Assembly (NCBI RefSeq): GCF_018982945.1
Contig: NZ_JABRXE010000005.1
Location: 1-64,000, forward strand
DNA length: 64,000 nt
Source: Anaerostipes faecalis
Lineage (GTDB): Bacteria > Bacillota > Clostridia > Lachnospirales > Lachnospiraceae
Direction: 5' to 3'
The notes under the pieces are model-generated. The model saw only the letters and a list, made by a program, of their open reading frames with translations. It searched no databases and was not told the DNA's origin. Positions within the stretch are counted from its first letter, which is position 1. Each line of letters opens with the position of its first letter. Both the position numbers and the translations under genes were made by a program. Below are positions 41,495-50,385 of this stretch, piece by piece.

Positions 41495-42089
41495 GTTCAT
41501 CCTCCTTGGTAAAACTATCAACTAATTCTCTCACATCATCTCCCAAAAGCACCACATTCACACATGGATAAATCAGCATCCGGGTTTCTTCACTCAGTTC
41601 TTCCAGTACATCCAGCGGTTCAATCATCTGGTATTTTTTCAGCAGTGCAATGGCACGGCGCATTTCTGTCACGGATGGAAGAGCTTTTAACAGACGAAAT
41701 TCTCCTATCTTTTGATGGATTTCTCCTAAAGTTGTATAAATACTCACACTGGTGGAAGCCTCCGCCATATGTTCATCATAAATCAGTTTTAAAATCAGCA
41801 GGTATAATGTTGCCAGTTTTGGAATCTTTTCTCCAAGAAGAGTTTCTCCCTGCAGATACAAAATACCCATATGGATATTTTCTTTCAATTCAATCCCCGC
41901 AATCTGAAAATACTCTTTTAAAAAATCCTGATGGTATCCCGCAATCCGATAATCTTTGTTGTAAATCAGTCTTCCGGAACGCTTTTCATATTTTCTTTCC
42001 AGTAAATAAGTCTGTTTTTGCAACAGGCGGATGACCCGGGTAACTTGTTCTTTCTCATCATCCATCAGCTGTTCATAATATGATATCAT
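41433..42089 (-). CDS. jetB: JetB-like DUF4194 protein (MukE-type)
   Basis: The 218-residue winged-helix protein fits DUF4194, the JetB/MksE regulatory subunit that connects the kleisin to the SMC heads. It starts MISYYEQLMDDEKEQVTRVIRLL, then YLLERKYEKRSGRLIYNKDY, and later a CVNVVLLGDDVRELV end region. Its start overlaps jetA by four bases (ATGA). Confidence 0.87.
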   Translation of the reverse strand: MISYYEQLMDDEKEQVTRVIRLLQKQTYLLERKYEKRSGRLIYNKDYRIAGYHQDFLKEYFQIAGIELKENIHMGILYLQGETLLGEKIPKLATLYLLILKLIYDEHMAEASTSVSIYTTLGEIHQKIGEFRLLKALPSVTEMRRAIALLKKYQMIEPLDVLEELSEETRMLIYPCVNVVLLGDDVRELVDSFTKEDERGYEDGEETDVQRVIEDLSE

Positions 42090-43444
42090 GCTTTTCTCCT
42101 CACAAATGTCAATGCCGGATATCGGTATCTTCCATTATCCAGCTGTTTATCATCTCTTTCCAACACCTTATATTTGCTATCTCTTCTGGTACAGTAATCA
42201 TATGCCAGAATCAGCTTTTCAAAATCTTCATCATCCTCAATAGATATATCTTTCACATCCAGATGATCTTCTTTCATATACTGTTCAAGAAATTCCTCAA
42301 TTTCCTGCCTGGTATAACGCGTCTGTATCTTATTCATCTTCAATACATCTTCTCTGGAAAGTTCTTTATTTTCTTCTTCTGCCTCCATACCGCTGGCAAA
42401 ATCTTTTCGTTTCCTTCGTTTATAAAGTGATTTCTCAGAGAGAATTTCAAAACTTGACAGATTCATCCGGTTGCCAACATCCTGTAATCGTTTTTCCGAC
42501 TTTGAACCATCCTCCAAATGTTTTAACAGCTGAATCATCAATCCCTTCATATCTGATTCTCCATTCAGCATATAATTCATTCTTGTCACGGTTGCACGAA
42601 TATACTTGGAATGTTCTTTATCCATATTGGAAATTCGGTGTTCAATATCATCAAAGCCTCGTTCAATAGTATCCAGCATATCCAGAACATCTTCCTGATT
42701 TGTTTCTTCAGCTTCTGCCTTTGCCTGTACTCTTTCAAGCCATACCGAATCTTCCCGCATCTCTTTAAGGCACTTTTTGATATCCATCTTATACAAATAA
42801 AAGTTATCATTGGTTTTTAAAATATGATATTTCTTCTTAACAATTTCTTCCACATAGCCTTCCAGATGCTCGGAAAGTATATCTCCATAATACTTCTGTT
42901 TTAATAGACGGTCAAAAAACTGATCCATATTGTGAAGCATATCCTGCAGCGCTTTGTTAAGCCTTCTGGTATTAACCATGGCAGTTTTCAGCATACTGAG
43001 ATTCATCCTTGGATCATTTTTAAATGAAAACAAGGTGGCATATACATTCTGAATATAAATATTGGTTTCATCCATGGAAGGATGAATCAGTTCTTCAAAC
43101 GCATTTAGAAAAACCGCTGCATAATCCGGAATAATAATATTAGTTGTCAAGGTCCCGAAATCCTCTAGTTTTTTCAGCCAGCCCGTCCGAATCAGCCAAT
43201 TTAAAATACGGTTGGGCGGTGTCTCTAAAAGATCTGTTTCCGTTTCAAACTCTTCCGGACTCAGCCAGATCCGTTTCCCTTCATTCCAGTCATTTAAAAC
43301 CTGAAGGCAGACTTCTTTACTTAAATAGTAGTTGTTATATTCATACTCCTCATTGATTTTCAATAAGGCTTCCATATACGATTCCCGATTCACCGAACGA
43401 AACAGGCTCCAGAAAGAATCCGGAATATCATAAGCAAAATTCAT
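42086..43444 (-). CDS. jetA: JetA-like Wadjet kleisin subunit
   Basis: The 452-residue protein begins MNFAYDIPDSFWSLFRS and has a long helical middle with a C-terminal winged-helix-like end, as in DUF5716/JetA kleisins. The start at 43444 is chosen since AAGGAG is eight bases upstream; the longer frame to 43534 would overrun the promoter (43484-43512). First gene of the operon. Confidence 0.85.
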   Translation of the reverse strand: MNFAYDIPDSFWSLFRSVNRESYMEALLKINEEYEYNNYYLSKEVCLQVLNDWNEGKRIWLSPEEFETETDLLETPPNRILNWLIRTGWLKKLEDFGTLTTNIIIPDYAAVFLNAFEELIHPSMDETNIYIQNVYATLFSFKNDPRMNLSMLKTAMVNTRRLNKALQDMLHNMDQFFDRLLKQKYYGDILSEHLEGYVEEIVKKKYHILKTNDNFYLYKMDIKKCLKEMREDSVWLERVQAKAEAEETNQEDVLDMLDTIERGFDDIEHRISNMDKEHSKYIRATVTRMNYMLNGESDMKGLMIQLLKHLEDGSKSEKRLQDVGNRMNLSSFEILSEKSLYKRRKRKDFASGMEAEEENKELSREDVLKMNKIQTRYTRQEIEEFLEQYMKEDHLDVKDISIEDDEDFEKLILAYDYCTRRDSKYKVLERDDKQLDNGRYRYPALTFVRRKA

Positions 43445-43483
43445 AAATGCTCTCCTTCTCTCAAGCAAAAGGTTACTTTGACT

Positions 43484-43512
43484 ATCATAACATAACCGGT
43501 AAAAATGTACAA
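43484..43512 (-). promoter_or_regulatory. Promoter of the jetABC operon
   Basis: On the minus strand there is TTGTAC (43512-43507), 17 bases and TATGAT (43489-43484), with the jetA ATG about 40 bases downstream. Confidence 0.6.
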
Positions 43513-43628
43513 AAGCCACACGAAGAAGTCCCATCCTGCTTATAGGAAAGCAGAGCCTTGCTTTCTTGTGTGTTCTTGTTATAATTATTGAAGCTTGAAA
43601 TTTGGTATTTTTTTAAGGGGATGTAAAA

Positions 43629-44380
43629 ATGTGTTCAGAAATATATAAAAATAAAAAAATGATGCCGGTACTTGCACTTTTATGTGCATTGTTATGGGCA
43701 CTTGCATATCCGTTTATTAAGCTTGGATATAGGGAACTTGGAATTGAAGCCAATGATTTAGGCAGCAAGATCCTGTTCGCTGGAATTCGTTTCCTTTTCT
43801 CAGGATTACTCGTGTTACTTATTTCAGGAAAAAAGCTGGTATCTAGGAGTCGTATAAATAAAAATATCTGGAGATGGCTGTTATTATTTGCACTTATTAA
43901 CACATCCCTGCATTATCTATTTTCATACATTGGTTTAGGATATATTCCCAGCTCAAGAGATACAATCATTGACTCTATGGGAAGTTTCTTTTTAATCCTT
44001 CTTTCATGTATGATTTTTGCTGATGACAGAATGACGGTATATAAAGCAATGGGGTGTATTCTGGGTTTTGGTGGAATAATACTTATGAATGTAGAACCTG
44101 GATATTTATCTATCCTGCAAAAATGTGGAATCTGTCCGTACTTGGAATCGTTCTGATCATTGCATTAACACTCATTTCAGCAATAAGTTTCAGCGTATAC
44201 AATTCTCTTCTTGCAAATCATCCTATCAGTAAGGTAGCTATATTTAATGCGTTCATTCCTGTTTTCGGAGTGGTATTTTCGTGTATTATTCTGGGAGAAG
44301 CTTTCCAGTGGAAATATCTGATAGCTGGAATTATGGCTACAACAGGAACATATTTAGCAAATCACACGGGTAAGATTTAA
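43629..44380 (+). pseudogene. DMT/EamA transporter, disrupted by internal deletion and frameshift
   Basis: The first 145 codons read as repeat 1 of an EamA transporter (LALLCALLWALAYPFIKLGYR up to GGIILMNVEPGYLS). The frame then runs out near 44150. A second frame continues with the end of repeat 2 (ALTLISAISFSVYNSLLANHP then FNAFIPVFGVVFSCIILGE). About 70 residues expected between the parts are absent, so this is a deletion plus frameshift rather than a simple base error. It is unlikely to make a working transporter. Confidence 0.75.
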
Positions 44381-44399
44381 AAATATATGCCAGTTATGA

Positions 44400-44443
44400 A
44401 AAATACTGAGTCTCATCAAAAACAATGAAACTCAGTATTGTAT
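44400..44443. terminator. Terminator between the DMT pseudogene and creatininase
   Basis: The inverted repeat AATACTGAGT-TCAT / ATGA-ACTCAGTATT has an AAAAAC loop, with T-rich flanks on both strands. Confidence 0.75.
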
Positions 44444-44455
44444 ATTATTTTCTAT

Positions 44456-45208
44456 CTAAATATCAAATTCTTTTTTACAAATTTTCACCAGTTCCGGTAT
44501 TACACTGTCAACAATAATCTTGCCTCGTTCTGCACTGGATGAAACACTGCTTGCCAAAGCTCCGCTTTCCGGTACATCGCCTTTATACAGCGGATAACGG
44601 AAATAAGGTAATGCCACCGTAGGAGGTGCTTCTACTGCACGTTCGAAGTGTACCAGTTCCGGTGCAAAATACATCATCAGAGAAGTTTCCGTTACAGCTG
44701 CATGTTCAAACGCCCAGCCTGGAAACGGGACTTCATCAAAAACTTTATCTATCACATCTTCCGGCATTGGATCCCACCAGTTAGATTCGACAATAGTTGC
44801 CGCCCCTTTTGTGTCCCTGTTAACCAGATCCATAGCTTCTACTACAAATGCTTCATTTTCAAAATGTGCATTCATGATAAATATTTTTGTAAATCCATCT
44901 TTCACCAGTTCCATCAAGACATCATATACCATATCAATCACTGTTTTTCCATTTAAGTCAATGGTTCCAGGGAACAATGGACCGCCACCGCTTAGTGGTT
45001 TGGATTTATATCCATAAGATAATGTTGGCATAATAATTCCATCTATCTGCTCTGCCAGATAATGAGAAAACTTTTCTGCTATTTTTGCATCTGTGCAAAG
45101 AGGCAAATGCTGAGCATGCTGTTCTGTTGCTCCAATTGGTAATATAACAACCGAATCTTTCTTTTTTTCAAATTCCGGCCATGTAATTTCATGCATATAA
45201 TATGACAT
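44456..45208 (-). CDS. Creatininase-family amidohydrolase
   Basis: The 250-residue protein matches creatinine amidohydrolase. The binuclear metal ligands align: E29 and H31 (GATEQH), D40 (LCTD), H115 and E117 (NAHFEN). The H-x-E at 115-117 and two adjacent Trp (NWWD) are features of true creatininases rather than the NGHGGN seen in other members such as MftE. It would interconvert creatinine and creatine. It lies 18 bases downstream of a sodium:solute symporter, likely its uptake system. No creatinase or sarcosine oxidase is nearby. Confidence 0.85.
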   Translation of the reverse strand: MSYYMHEITWPEFEKKKDSVVILPIGATEQHAQHLPLCTDAKIAEKFSHYLAEQIDGIIMPTLSYGYKSKPLSGGGPLFPGTIDLNGKTVIDMVYDVLMELVKDGFTKIFIMNAHFENEAFVVEAMDLVNRDTKGAATIVESNWWDPMPEDVIDKVFDEVPFPGWAFEHAAVTETSLMMYFAPELVHFERAVEAPPTVALPYFRYPLYKGDVPESGALASSVSSSAERGKIIVDSVIPELVKICKKEFDI

Positions 45209-45226
45209 TTCCTGTCTCCTTTCTTG

Positions 45227-46714
45227 CTATTTTACTGGATCCACACAAGCTTTATATCCATTCTGAGTTTTCTGACTATGATTGATATATGTTGAAATTC
45301 CAATCATAAAGATAGCTGACACCAGAATCGCTAACAAACATGAGAACCAGTAGTTTATTGCCATACCATAGTTAAATACCAGGTAAGAAACCGGACCTGC
45401 AATGGCTGAAACAATGGCTCCCTCTTTTGTAGATTTTTGTGAAATAATTGCTGAAAATAATGGAACACCAATACATGATCCTATTCCGCTTAATCCAAGG
45501 TATAGTACAACACTTAAAAATTCAGGCGGATTTACGAAATTAAATCCAAAACAAATTGCTGCAATTACAATAACCGCAATTCTTGTAACCAGAACTTCCT
45601 GTTCCGGTGTTGCATTTTTATTAATAGTCTTTGAATAAAAATCACGCCCGATGGCCTGCCCTACTACCAGAAGAACAGATGTTGCTGTTGACATCATTGC
45701 TGCAAAAATACCAATCATCATTAGTGCTGCTGCCCATGTAGGAAGCATTTCTTTCGCCATGGTTACTGTTAAATAATCTGCTGGAACATCTGGGAATAAT
45801 ACACGTCCTGTCAGTCCACAAAGATAAAAACTATTATAAACAGAACTTAAAATCAAAGCTGTAATTAAAAATGTACCGATAGTCTTTCTCTTGATATCTG
45901 GAATTGCAAGAAATCTTGAACATAAATATGGCTGACTGATAAAAATCACACACCAGAACATAAAGTTACCGATGACTCCAGATAAAGACATTTGTGCATC
46001 AGATGCTTCCGCCTGTACAATATTCAGCATATCCGGATTAATCTCTGCAAGTTTCATTTCCAGACCATTAAACCCTCCAACTGCTTTCAGAGACAGTACA
46101 ACCAGCACTACACTGATTACCAGCATTGGCAATCCCTGCACAAAATCTGTCCATGCCACTGATTTTAAACCACCTACAATAACATAAAATACAATAACTA
46201 CAGAAATAATTGCAAGGCCTGCCTTAAATGAAATGCCAGTAAAGGATTCCAGTAATACCGCTGCTCCTTTAAACTGTGCAACCAGAGGAAATATATAAAA
46301 AACAGAAATAACCCCTGCAATAATCAATCTTAAAGTCTCACTTTTATAACGATCCCCAAGATATTCCGGAATTGTAAGAGATCCCAGTTTTTCAGCCTGC
46401 ATTCTCATTTTAGGCATAAGCAAAACCGCCGGAATGATTAATCCTGGAATTACTGCAATTACAACCCAGTAATAAGGCCACCCTACCGTCGACATAATAC
46501 CAGGGTCTCCCATAAAACAGGCTGCACTGATAGATGACGTTACATATGAAAATGCCAGTACTACTGTTGGAGTACTTCTTCCTCCAAGATAATAATCTAC
46601 GTCTGCTGATCCGCTGGTAGTTCTGTTTCCTAACTTACCGGATATAAACGCTACCAATCCTACAAATATTAAAAATCCTATGAAAAAAATCACTGATGTT
46701 TGTTGTAATGTCAT
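45227..46714 (-). CDS. Sodium:solute symporter (SSS family)
   Basis: A 495-residue, thirteen-helix LeuT-fold symporter. Early motif YYLGGRSTPTVVLAFSYVTSSISAA and GWPYYWV fit the family. A SSS_2 end segment (ATSVLLVVGQAIGRDFY) is present. The substrate is unproven, but coupling to a creatininase gene suggests creatinine or a related compound. Confidence 0.9.
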   Translation of the reverse strand: MTLQQTSVIFFIGFLIFVGLVAFISGKLGNRTTSGSADVDYYLGGRSTPTVVLAFSYVTSSISAACFMGDPGIMSTVGWPYYWVVIAVIPGLIIPAVLLMPKMRMQAEKLGSLTIPEYLGDRYKSETLRLIIAGVISVFYIFPLVAQFKGAAVLLESFTGISFKAGLAIISVVIVFYVIVGGLKSVAWTDFVQGLPMLVISVVLVVLSLKAVGGFNGLEMKLAEINPDMLNIVQAEASDAQMSLSGVIGNFMFWCVIFISQPYLCSRFLAIPDIKRKTIGTFLITALILSSVYNSFYLCGLTGRVLFPDVPADYLTVTMAKEMLPTWAAALMMIGIFAAMMSTATSVLLVVGQAIGRDFYSKTINKNATPEQEVLVTRIAVIVIAAICFGFNFVNPPEFLSVVLYLGLSGIGSCIGVPLFSAIISQKSTKEGAIVSAIAGPVSYLVFNYGMAINYWFSCLLAILVSAIFMIGISTYINHSQKTQNGYKACVDPVK

Positions 46715-46746
46715 TTTTGTCCTCCCTGTTCAGTAAACATTTTCAT

Positions 46747-46902
46747 CTATGCAGTCATTGTGTCTGCAGATACACCATTTTTTGATACTTTTGTTACTTC
46801 TTTATCTAATGGTTCTTTCTTTAACATAAATACCACTACTACTGCTGTTGAAACAGCCATTGAAATCAACTGTGCTCCCATCATAATCTGCCATGTCATC
46901 AT
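46747..46902 (-). CDS. Small single-pass membrane protein preceding the symporter
   Basis: About 51 residues: MMTWQIMMGAQLISMAVSTA and VVVVFMLKKEP give one membrane helix and a basic tail. It lies 32 bases before the symporter and immediately after the leader attenuator. Short accessory subunits are known for some symporters; this one does not match the known family signature I recall. The ATG at 46902 or the one at 46914 could be used; binding sites are ambiguous. Confidence 0.55.
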   Translation of the reverse strand: MMTWQIMMGAQLISMAVSTAVVVVFMLKKEPLDKEVTKVSKNGVSADTMTA

Positions 46903-46924
46903 AACGCTTCCCATCCTTTCCTGC

Positions 46925-47037
46925 TGAAAACAAAAAAAGGAGTTCACACAGATTATCTCTGTATAAACTCCTTTGTTTATTGAATGTGTTTTTCTTTTGA
47001 TGCTGTCATTATATCCACGTTACTTTCTATAAGTCAA
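46925..47037 (-). promoter_or_regulatory. Promoter and transcription attenuator of the creatininase/symporter operon
   Basis: On the minus strand there is TTGACT (47037-47032), 18 bases and TATAAT (47013-47008). The leader then folds into a 14-bp intrinsic terminator (GGAGTTTATACAGA at 46971-46958 with TCTGTGTGAACTCC at 46952-46939) followed by seven T. An alternative hairpin ATAAAC-AAAGGA-GTTTAT uses the terminator's 5' arm, giving a possible antiterminator. No gene precedes it on this strand, so the terminator acts on the operon's own transcript. The sensing agent is unknown. Confidence 0.65.
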
Positions 47038-47131
47038 CCCAACTTTAATATTATACATTAAATTTATCTTTTCTGTACAAAATCTCTTTTCTATTCTTGT
47101 CCATTACCAACAAGTTCTTGCATATCCATTC

Positions 47132-47160
47132 TTTAACACTGAATCTTTTTATGCTATAAT
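47132..47160 (+). promoter_or_regulatory. Promoter of the AEC transporter gene
   Basis: There is TTTAAC (47132-47137), 17 bases and TATAAT (47155-47160), then GAGGAGG before the ATG at 47182. Confidence 0.5.
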
Positions 47161-47181
47161 CCCCGAGGAGGTTTTTTACAA

Positions 47182-48126
47182 ATGAGTGATTTTATTTTTA
47201 GTTTAAATTCTACCATTCCGATTTTCTTTCTGATCTTTTTGGGATGGTTTTTAAAAAATAAAGGCTGGTTTAACGATTCATTTATTTCAACTGCAAACAA
47301 ATTTGTTTTTAACATCGCTTTGCCTGTACTTGTTTTTCGTGATATTTCAGGAGCACCTATCCGTGAAGTTTTTCAGCTAAAATATTTTCTCTACTGTATG
47401 ATCGTAACTTCTCTGATGTTCTGGGGCATCTGGCTTCTTGCAGAAATATTTATCAAGGATAAATCAATTATAGGAGCCTTTGTACAGGCTTCTTTCCGGG
47501 GAAGTGCCGCCATTCTTGGAATTGCATTTATTGAAAATATTTACGGTCATTCCACCATGGGACCTTTAATGATCGTCGGCAGTGTTCCTTTATATAACAT
47601 TTATTCGGTTATCGTTTTAACATTTCGCGGAGAAAATAGCAAAGAAGGCACCGGGTCCATCAAATCCGCTTTTATTAATATTGCAAAAAATCCGATTATT
47701 TTAGGAATCTTGGCTGGACTTCCTTTTTCATTTTTCAGTGTGGATTTTCCAGTTATGATTGATAAATGTATTAACAATGTGGCAGTTATGGCAAGTCCAT
47801 TGGCACTGCTTTGTGTCGGTGCAGGATTTGAAGGGCGAAAAGCCCTGGCAAAAATAAAGCCTACAATTGTCGCAACTATTACGAAATTATGGATTCTCCC
47901 GGCTCTGTTCCTTCCTGTGGCCATTTATCTTGGCTTCCGAAACGAAGGTCTGATTGCCATTTTAATCATGCTTGGTTCTCCAACCACTGTCAGCTGTTAT
48001 GTCATGGCAAAAGAAATGGGCAATGACCATGTGCTTACTTCCAGTATTGTTGTACTGGCAACTGCACTTTCATCTATCAGCCTAACCATGTGGGTATATC
48101 TTTTAAGGATATTCTCATATATCTGA
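47182..48126 (+). CDS. AEC-family transporter
   Basis: The 314-residue, ten-helix protein belongs to the auxin efflux carrier superfamily. It has two inverted five-helix repeats, including FNIALPVLVFRDISG in the first and LTSSIVVLATALSSISLTMW in the last. Bacterial AEC members move malate, other organic acids or amino acids; the substrate here cannot be inferred. Single gene. Confidence 0.9.
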   Translation: MSDFIFSLNSTIPIFFLIFLGWFLKNKGWFNDSFISTANKFVFNIALPVLVFRDISGAPIREVFQLKYFLYCMIVTSLMFWGIWLLAEIFIKDKSIIGAFVQASFRGSAAILGIAFIENIYGHSTMGPLMIVGSVPLYNIYSVIVLTFRGENSKEGTGSIKSAFINIAKNPIILGILAGLPFSFFSVDFPVMIDKCINNVAVMASPLALLCVGAGFEGRKALAKIKPTIVATITKLWILPALFLPVAIYLGFRNEGLIAILIMLGSPTTVSCYVMAKEMGNDHVLTSSIVVLATALSSISLTMWVYLLRIFSYI

Positions 48127-48155
48127 TTTTCTGTTATAATAATATATTAGATGTG

Positions 48156-48178
48156 AGATGACTCGCGAGCGGGTCTTG
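48156..48178. repeat. Fragment of the composite repeat
   Basis: GATGACTCGCGAGCGGGTCTTGAA is the near reverse complement of the segment at 9741-9764. Only this part of the composite element is present. Confidence 0.6.
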
Positions 48179-48223
48179 AAAAGTTGTACGTAATACTTTA
48201 CTATCGTACGAAAGGAGTCTCTT

Positions 48224-48754
48224 ATGAAAAAAGCTTTACGAAATGAAATGATTAAAAAAATATGTGTCAGAGATGGAGATAACATCCTGGATGTTGGATG
48301 TGGAGATGGAACATTTTTGTACGAATTAACCCAATGGCGTGACGCAGAAGGCTATGGTACAGATTCATCTGAGGATTCCGTAAGAATTGCCAATGATACA
48401 TATCCTGAACTGCATATTGACACTGGATATAGCGATTTTCTTGCTTTTGATGATGATATGTTCCGCATCATTACTGTATGTGATGATTTCCACAAGTTTG
48501 AAAATCCTCAAAAATTTATCGAAGAAGCTGCCCGTGTTCTGGCACCTGGTGGAAGACTTTATATCGGCGAACTCGCCTTGCCTGAATTCATTCGACTGAT
48601 TTGTAATATTCCGTCTTATATTATTCCTTCTAAAAAGAACAAATATCATTCAACCTATGAGATTCTGGATTATTTCAAACAGGCCGGTCTGACCAAATTC
48701 CGGGTATATAAGAAAAAACAGCTGCTTCTTATTTCAGCAAAAAAACCATTATAG
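48224..48754 (+). CDS. SAM-dependent class I methyltransferase
   Basis: A 176-residue protein with the Rossmann-type SAM motif I DNILDVGCGDGTF, acidic loop YGTDSSE, and motif IV-like ITVCDDFHKFENP. A short C-terminal extension follows. It resembles UbiE-like small methyltransferases; acceptor unknown. AAAGGAG precedes the ATG by about eight bases. Confidence 0.87.
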   Translation: MKKALRNEMIKKICVRDGDNILDVGCGDGTFLYELTQWRDAEGYGTDSSEDSVRIANDTYPELHIDTGYSDFLAFDDDMFRIITVCDDFHKFENPQKFIEEAARVLAPGGRLYIGELALPEFIRLICNIPSYIIPSKKNKYHSTYEILDYFKQAGLTKFRVYKKKQLLLISAKKPL

Positions 48755-48757
48755 AAA

Positions 48758-48773
48758 AGCGGACAGGTACGCT
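48758..48773. repeat. Degenerate copy of the repeat's left palindrome
   Basis: AGCGGACAGGTACGCT is a near copy of the AGCGGACAAGTCCGCT palindrome at 1098 and 5508. A decayed TTTTTCCTGTAACAAAAA follows, resembling one hairpin arm. Confidence 0.5.
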
Positions 48774-48790
48774 TCAATTTTTCCTGTAAC

Positions 48791-48822
48791 AAAAAAGAAC
48801 GATTTTCTTATCGTTCTTTTTT
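48791..48822. terminator. Terminator between methyltransferase and spoIIR genes
   Basis: The arms AAAAAAGAACGA and TCGTTCTTTTTT around a short loop form a symmetric, bidirectional terminator. Confidence 0.85.
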
Positions 48823-49414
48823 ATTTCCACAGCCATTGAAAATATGAATGATTTTCCAGAGATTTTACTGTCTTTTCTCCTAAAAGTTTTTTCATCTTTT
48901 TTTTAGCTTTCTGGTTAATTTCCATTTCATCATCCTTTGTAACACATAAATCAGGAAACATAACACACCACCAGTTATGTCCCTGCGCCTTTCCGATATC
49001 AATTCGCAGAGCATCATAGATTCCTTCCGGAAATTCATAACTTCCATAATTGATCTTAGGAAATTCTTCCGTGGTCAGATAGACATTCACTTTAGCTTTT
49101 TCTCCACACTGTCTTAATACTTTATTAGCTGTCTTTTCTATTCCTTTCCTGTTTTCTTTAATGATTCTGACTGCTTCTTCTTTTGTTCTGACATTTTCCA
49201 TATAAGGGCTCATGTAGGCAATGACTGCATCTCGAACAGAAAGTTTATTTCTCTGATCCTTTTCATCATCACTTTTTGCCCGGATATGAAATCTTATAAT
49301 GTTATCTCTTAGACATTCTTTGATTTTTGTCTGAGAATAATTCCATTTCCAAATACCGGCGGTCAGGATTATTCCTATCACTGCCATTCCGGCAAACATC
49401 TTTTTTTTCTTCAT
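48821..49414 (-). CDS. spoIIR: Stage II sporulation protein R
   Basis: This 197-residue secreted signalling protein is made in the forespore and activates the SpoIIGA protease that processes pro-sigma-E in the mother cell. It has an N-terminal signal anchor (residues 5-20), the FHIRAKSDDEKDQ motif, RDAVIAYM, and the conserved GHNWWCVMFPDLC near the C-terminus. Its presence shows that the host carries sporulation genes. Single gene. Confidence 0.95.
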   Translation of the reverse strand: MKKKKMFAGMAVIGIILTAGIWKWNYSQTKIKECLRDNIIRFHIRAKSDDEKDQRNKLSVRDAVIAYMSPYMENVRTKEEAVRIIKENRKGIEKTANKVLRQCGEKAKVNVYLTTEEFPKINYGSYEFPEGIYDALRIDIGKAQGHNWWCVMFPDLCVTKDDEMEINQKAKKKMKKLLGEKTVKSLENHSYFQWLWK

Positions 49415-49516
49415 GACTAGAAGATGCCCTTTTTTTTAGTTTTTATTCATATCCAGTTCATTAATTTTTTATAGAAAAATGTTAAAATTATCTTATCATT
49501 TATAGGAGGTCAACTT

Positions 49517-50317
49517 ATGAATATCTTGCTTACTCTCAACGACAACTATGTACGTCCCTGTACTGTCATGCTGCATTCTATTATAAAATCCAATCCATCT
49601 TCCCAGATCCATTTTTATATAATCTACCAGAACCTTACATGGGAGAACCAGGATATCCTTGCACATTCTGTTTCTGGATATCAGATGACGTTTCTTCCGT
49701 TTCCTGAATCTTATCTAAAGGATTGTCCAACATCCAAGCGCTATCCCGTTGAAATGTACTTCCGTTTGTTTGCTGCAGAACTCCTTCCTGATAATCTTGA
49801 CAGAATTCTCTATCTGGATCCTGATATGATTATTATCAATCCGCTGGATCAGTTGTATCATATAGATTTTGACAATCATATCTTTGTGGCAACCACCCAT
49901 GTACAGAAATTTTTCAGTAAACTAAATGAACATCGCTTAAGTTTAGAAGAGGACACTCCTTATATAAACACTGGTGTTCTGCTGATGAATCTTAAAAAGT
50001 TAAGACAGGAACATAATCAGAATAACATTCATTCTTTTATCAAAGAAAATAAAATGAGGCTTCTTCTTCCAGATCAGGATGTTTTTACGGCTCTTTATGG
50101 AAACCAGACCAAACTTGTGGATGCCTCCATCTATAATCTTGGAGAAAAATATTTACTGACCCACCATATGACTGGAGTTCTTACAGATAAATCTCTTGAC
50201 TGGGTTAGAAACAATGCTGTGATCATCCATTACTACGGAAAAAATAAGCCATGGAAAAAAGACTATGTAGGAAATCTGGATATTTTTTATCATGAAATGG
50301 AACAGGATATGCTATAA
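49517..50317 (+). CDS. Family 8 glycosyltransferase
   Basis: A 266-residue GT-A fold enzyme has the DxD metal motif in ILYLDPDMIIIN, an earlier YPVEMYFRLFAAELLP, and late LPDQDVFTALY and IIHYYGKNKPW motifs. Family 8 includes lipopolysaccharide galactosyl/glucosyltransferases and general stress protein A-like enzymes. AGGAGG is about six bases upstream. It has no sugar-nucleotide genes beside it. Confidence 0.9.
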   Translation: MNILLTLNDNYVRPCTVMLHSIIKSNPSSQIHFYIIYQNLTWENQDILAHSVSGYQMTFLPFPESYLKDCPTSKRYPVEMYFRLFAAELLPDNLDRILYLDPDMIIINPLDQLYHIDFDNHIFVATTHVQKFFSKLNEHRLSLEEDTPYINTGVLLMNLKKLRQEHNQNNIHSFIKENKMRLLLPDQDVFTALYGNQTKLVDASIYNLGEKYLLTHHMTGVLTDKSLDWVRNNAVIIHYYGKNKPWKKDYVGNLDIFYHEMEQDML

Positions 50318-50345
50318 ATTGTCATTACTTTTTTTAAAATAGGGG

Positions 50346-50375
50346 TTGACGAAGACTATCCCCCTGTAGTATTTT
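50346..50375 (+). promoter_or_regulatory. Promoter of the pflAB transcript
   Basis: There is TTGACG (50346-50351), 18 bases and TATTTT (50370-50375). It reads directly into the ZTP riboswitch. Confidence 0.5.
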
Positions 50376-50385
50376 ATGAATACAA

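Noticed and set aside
1148-48773. Dispersed repeats as a CRISPR array
   Set aside because: Copies are many kilobases apart, palindromic over their whole length and have no regular spacers or cas genes.
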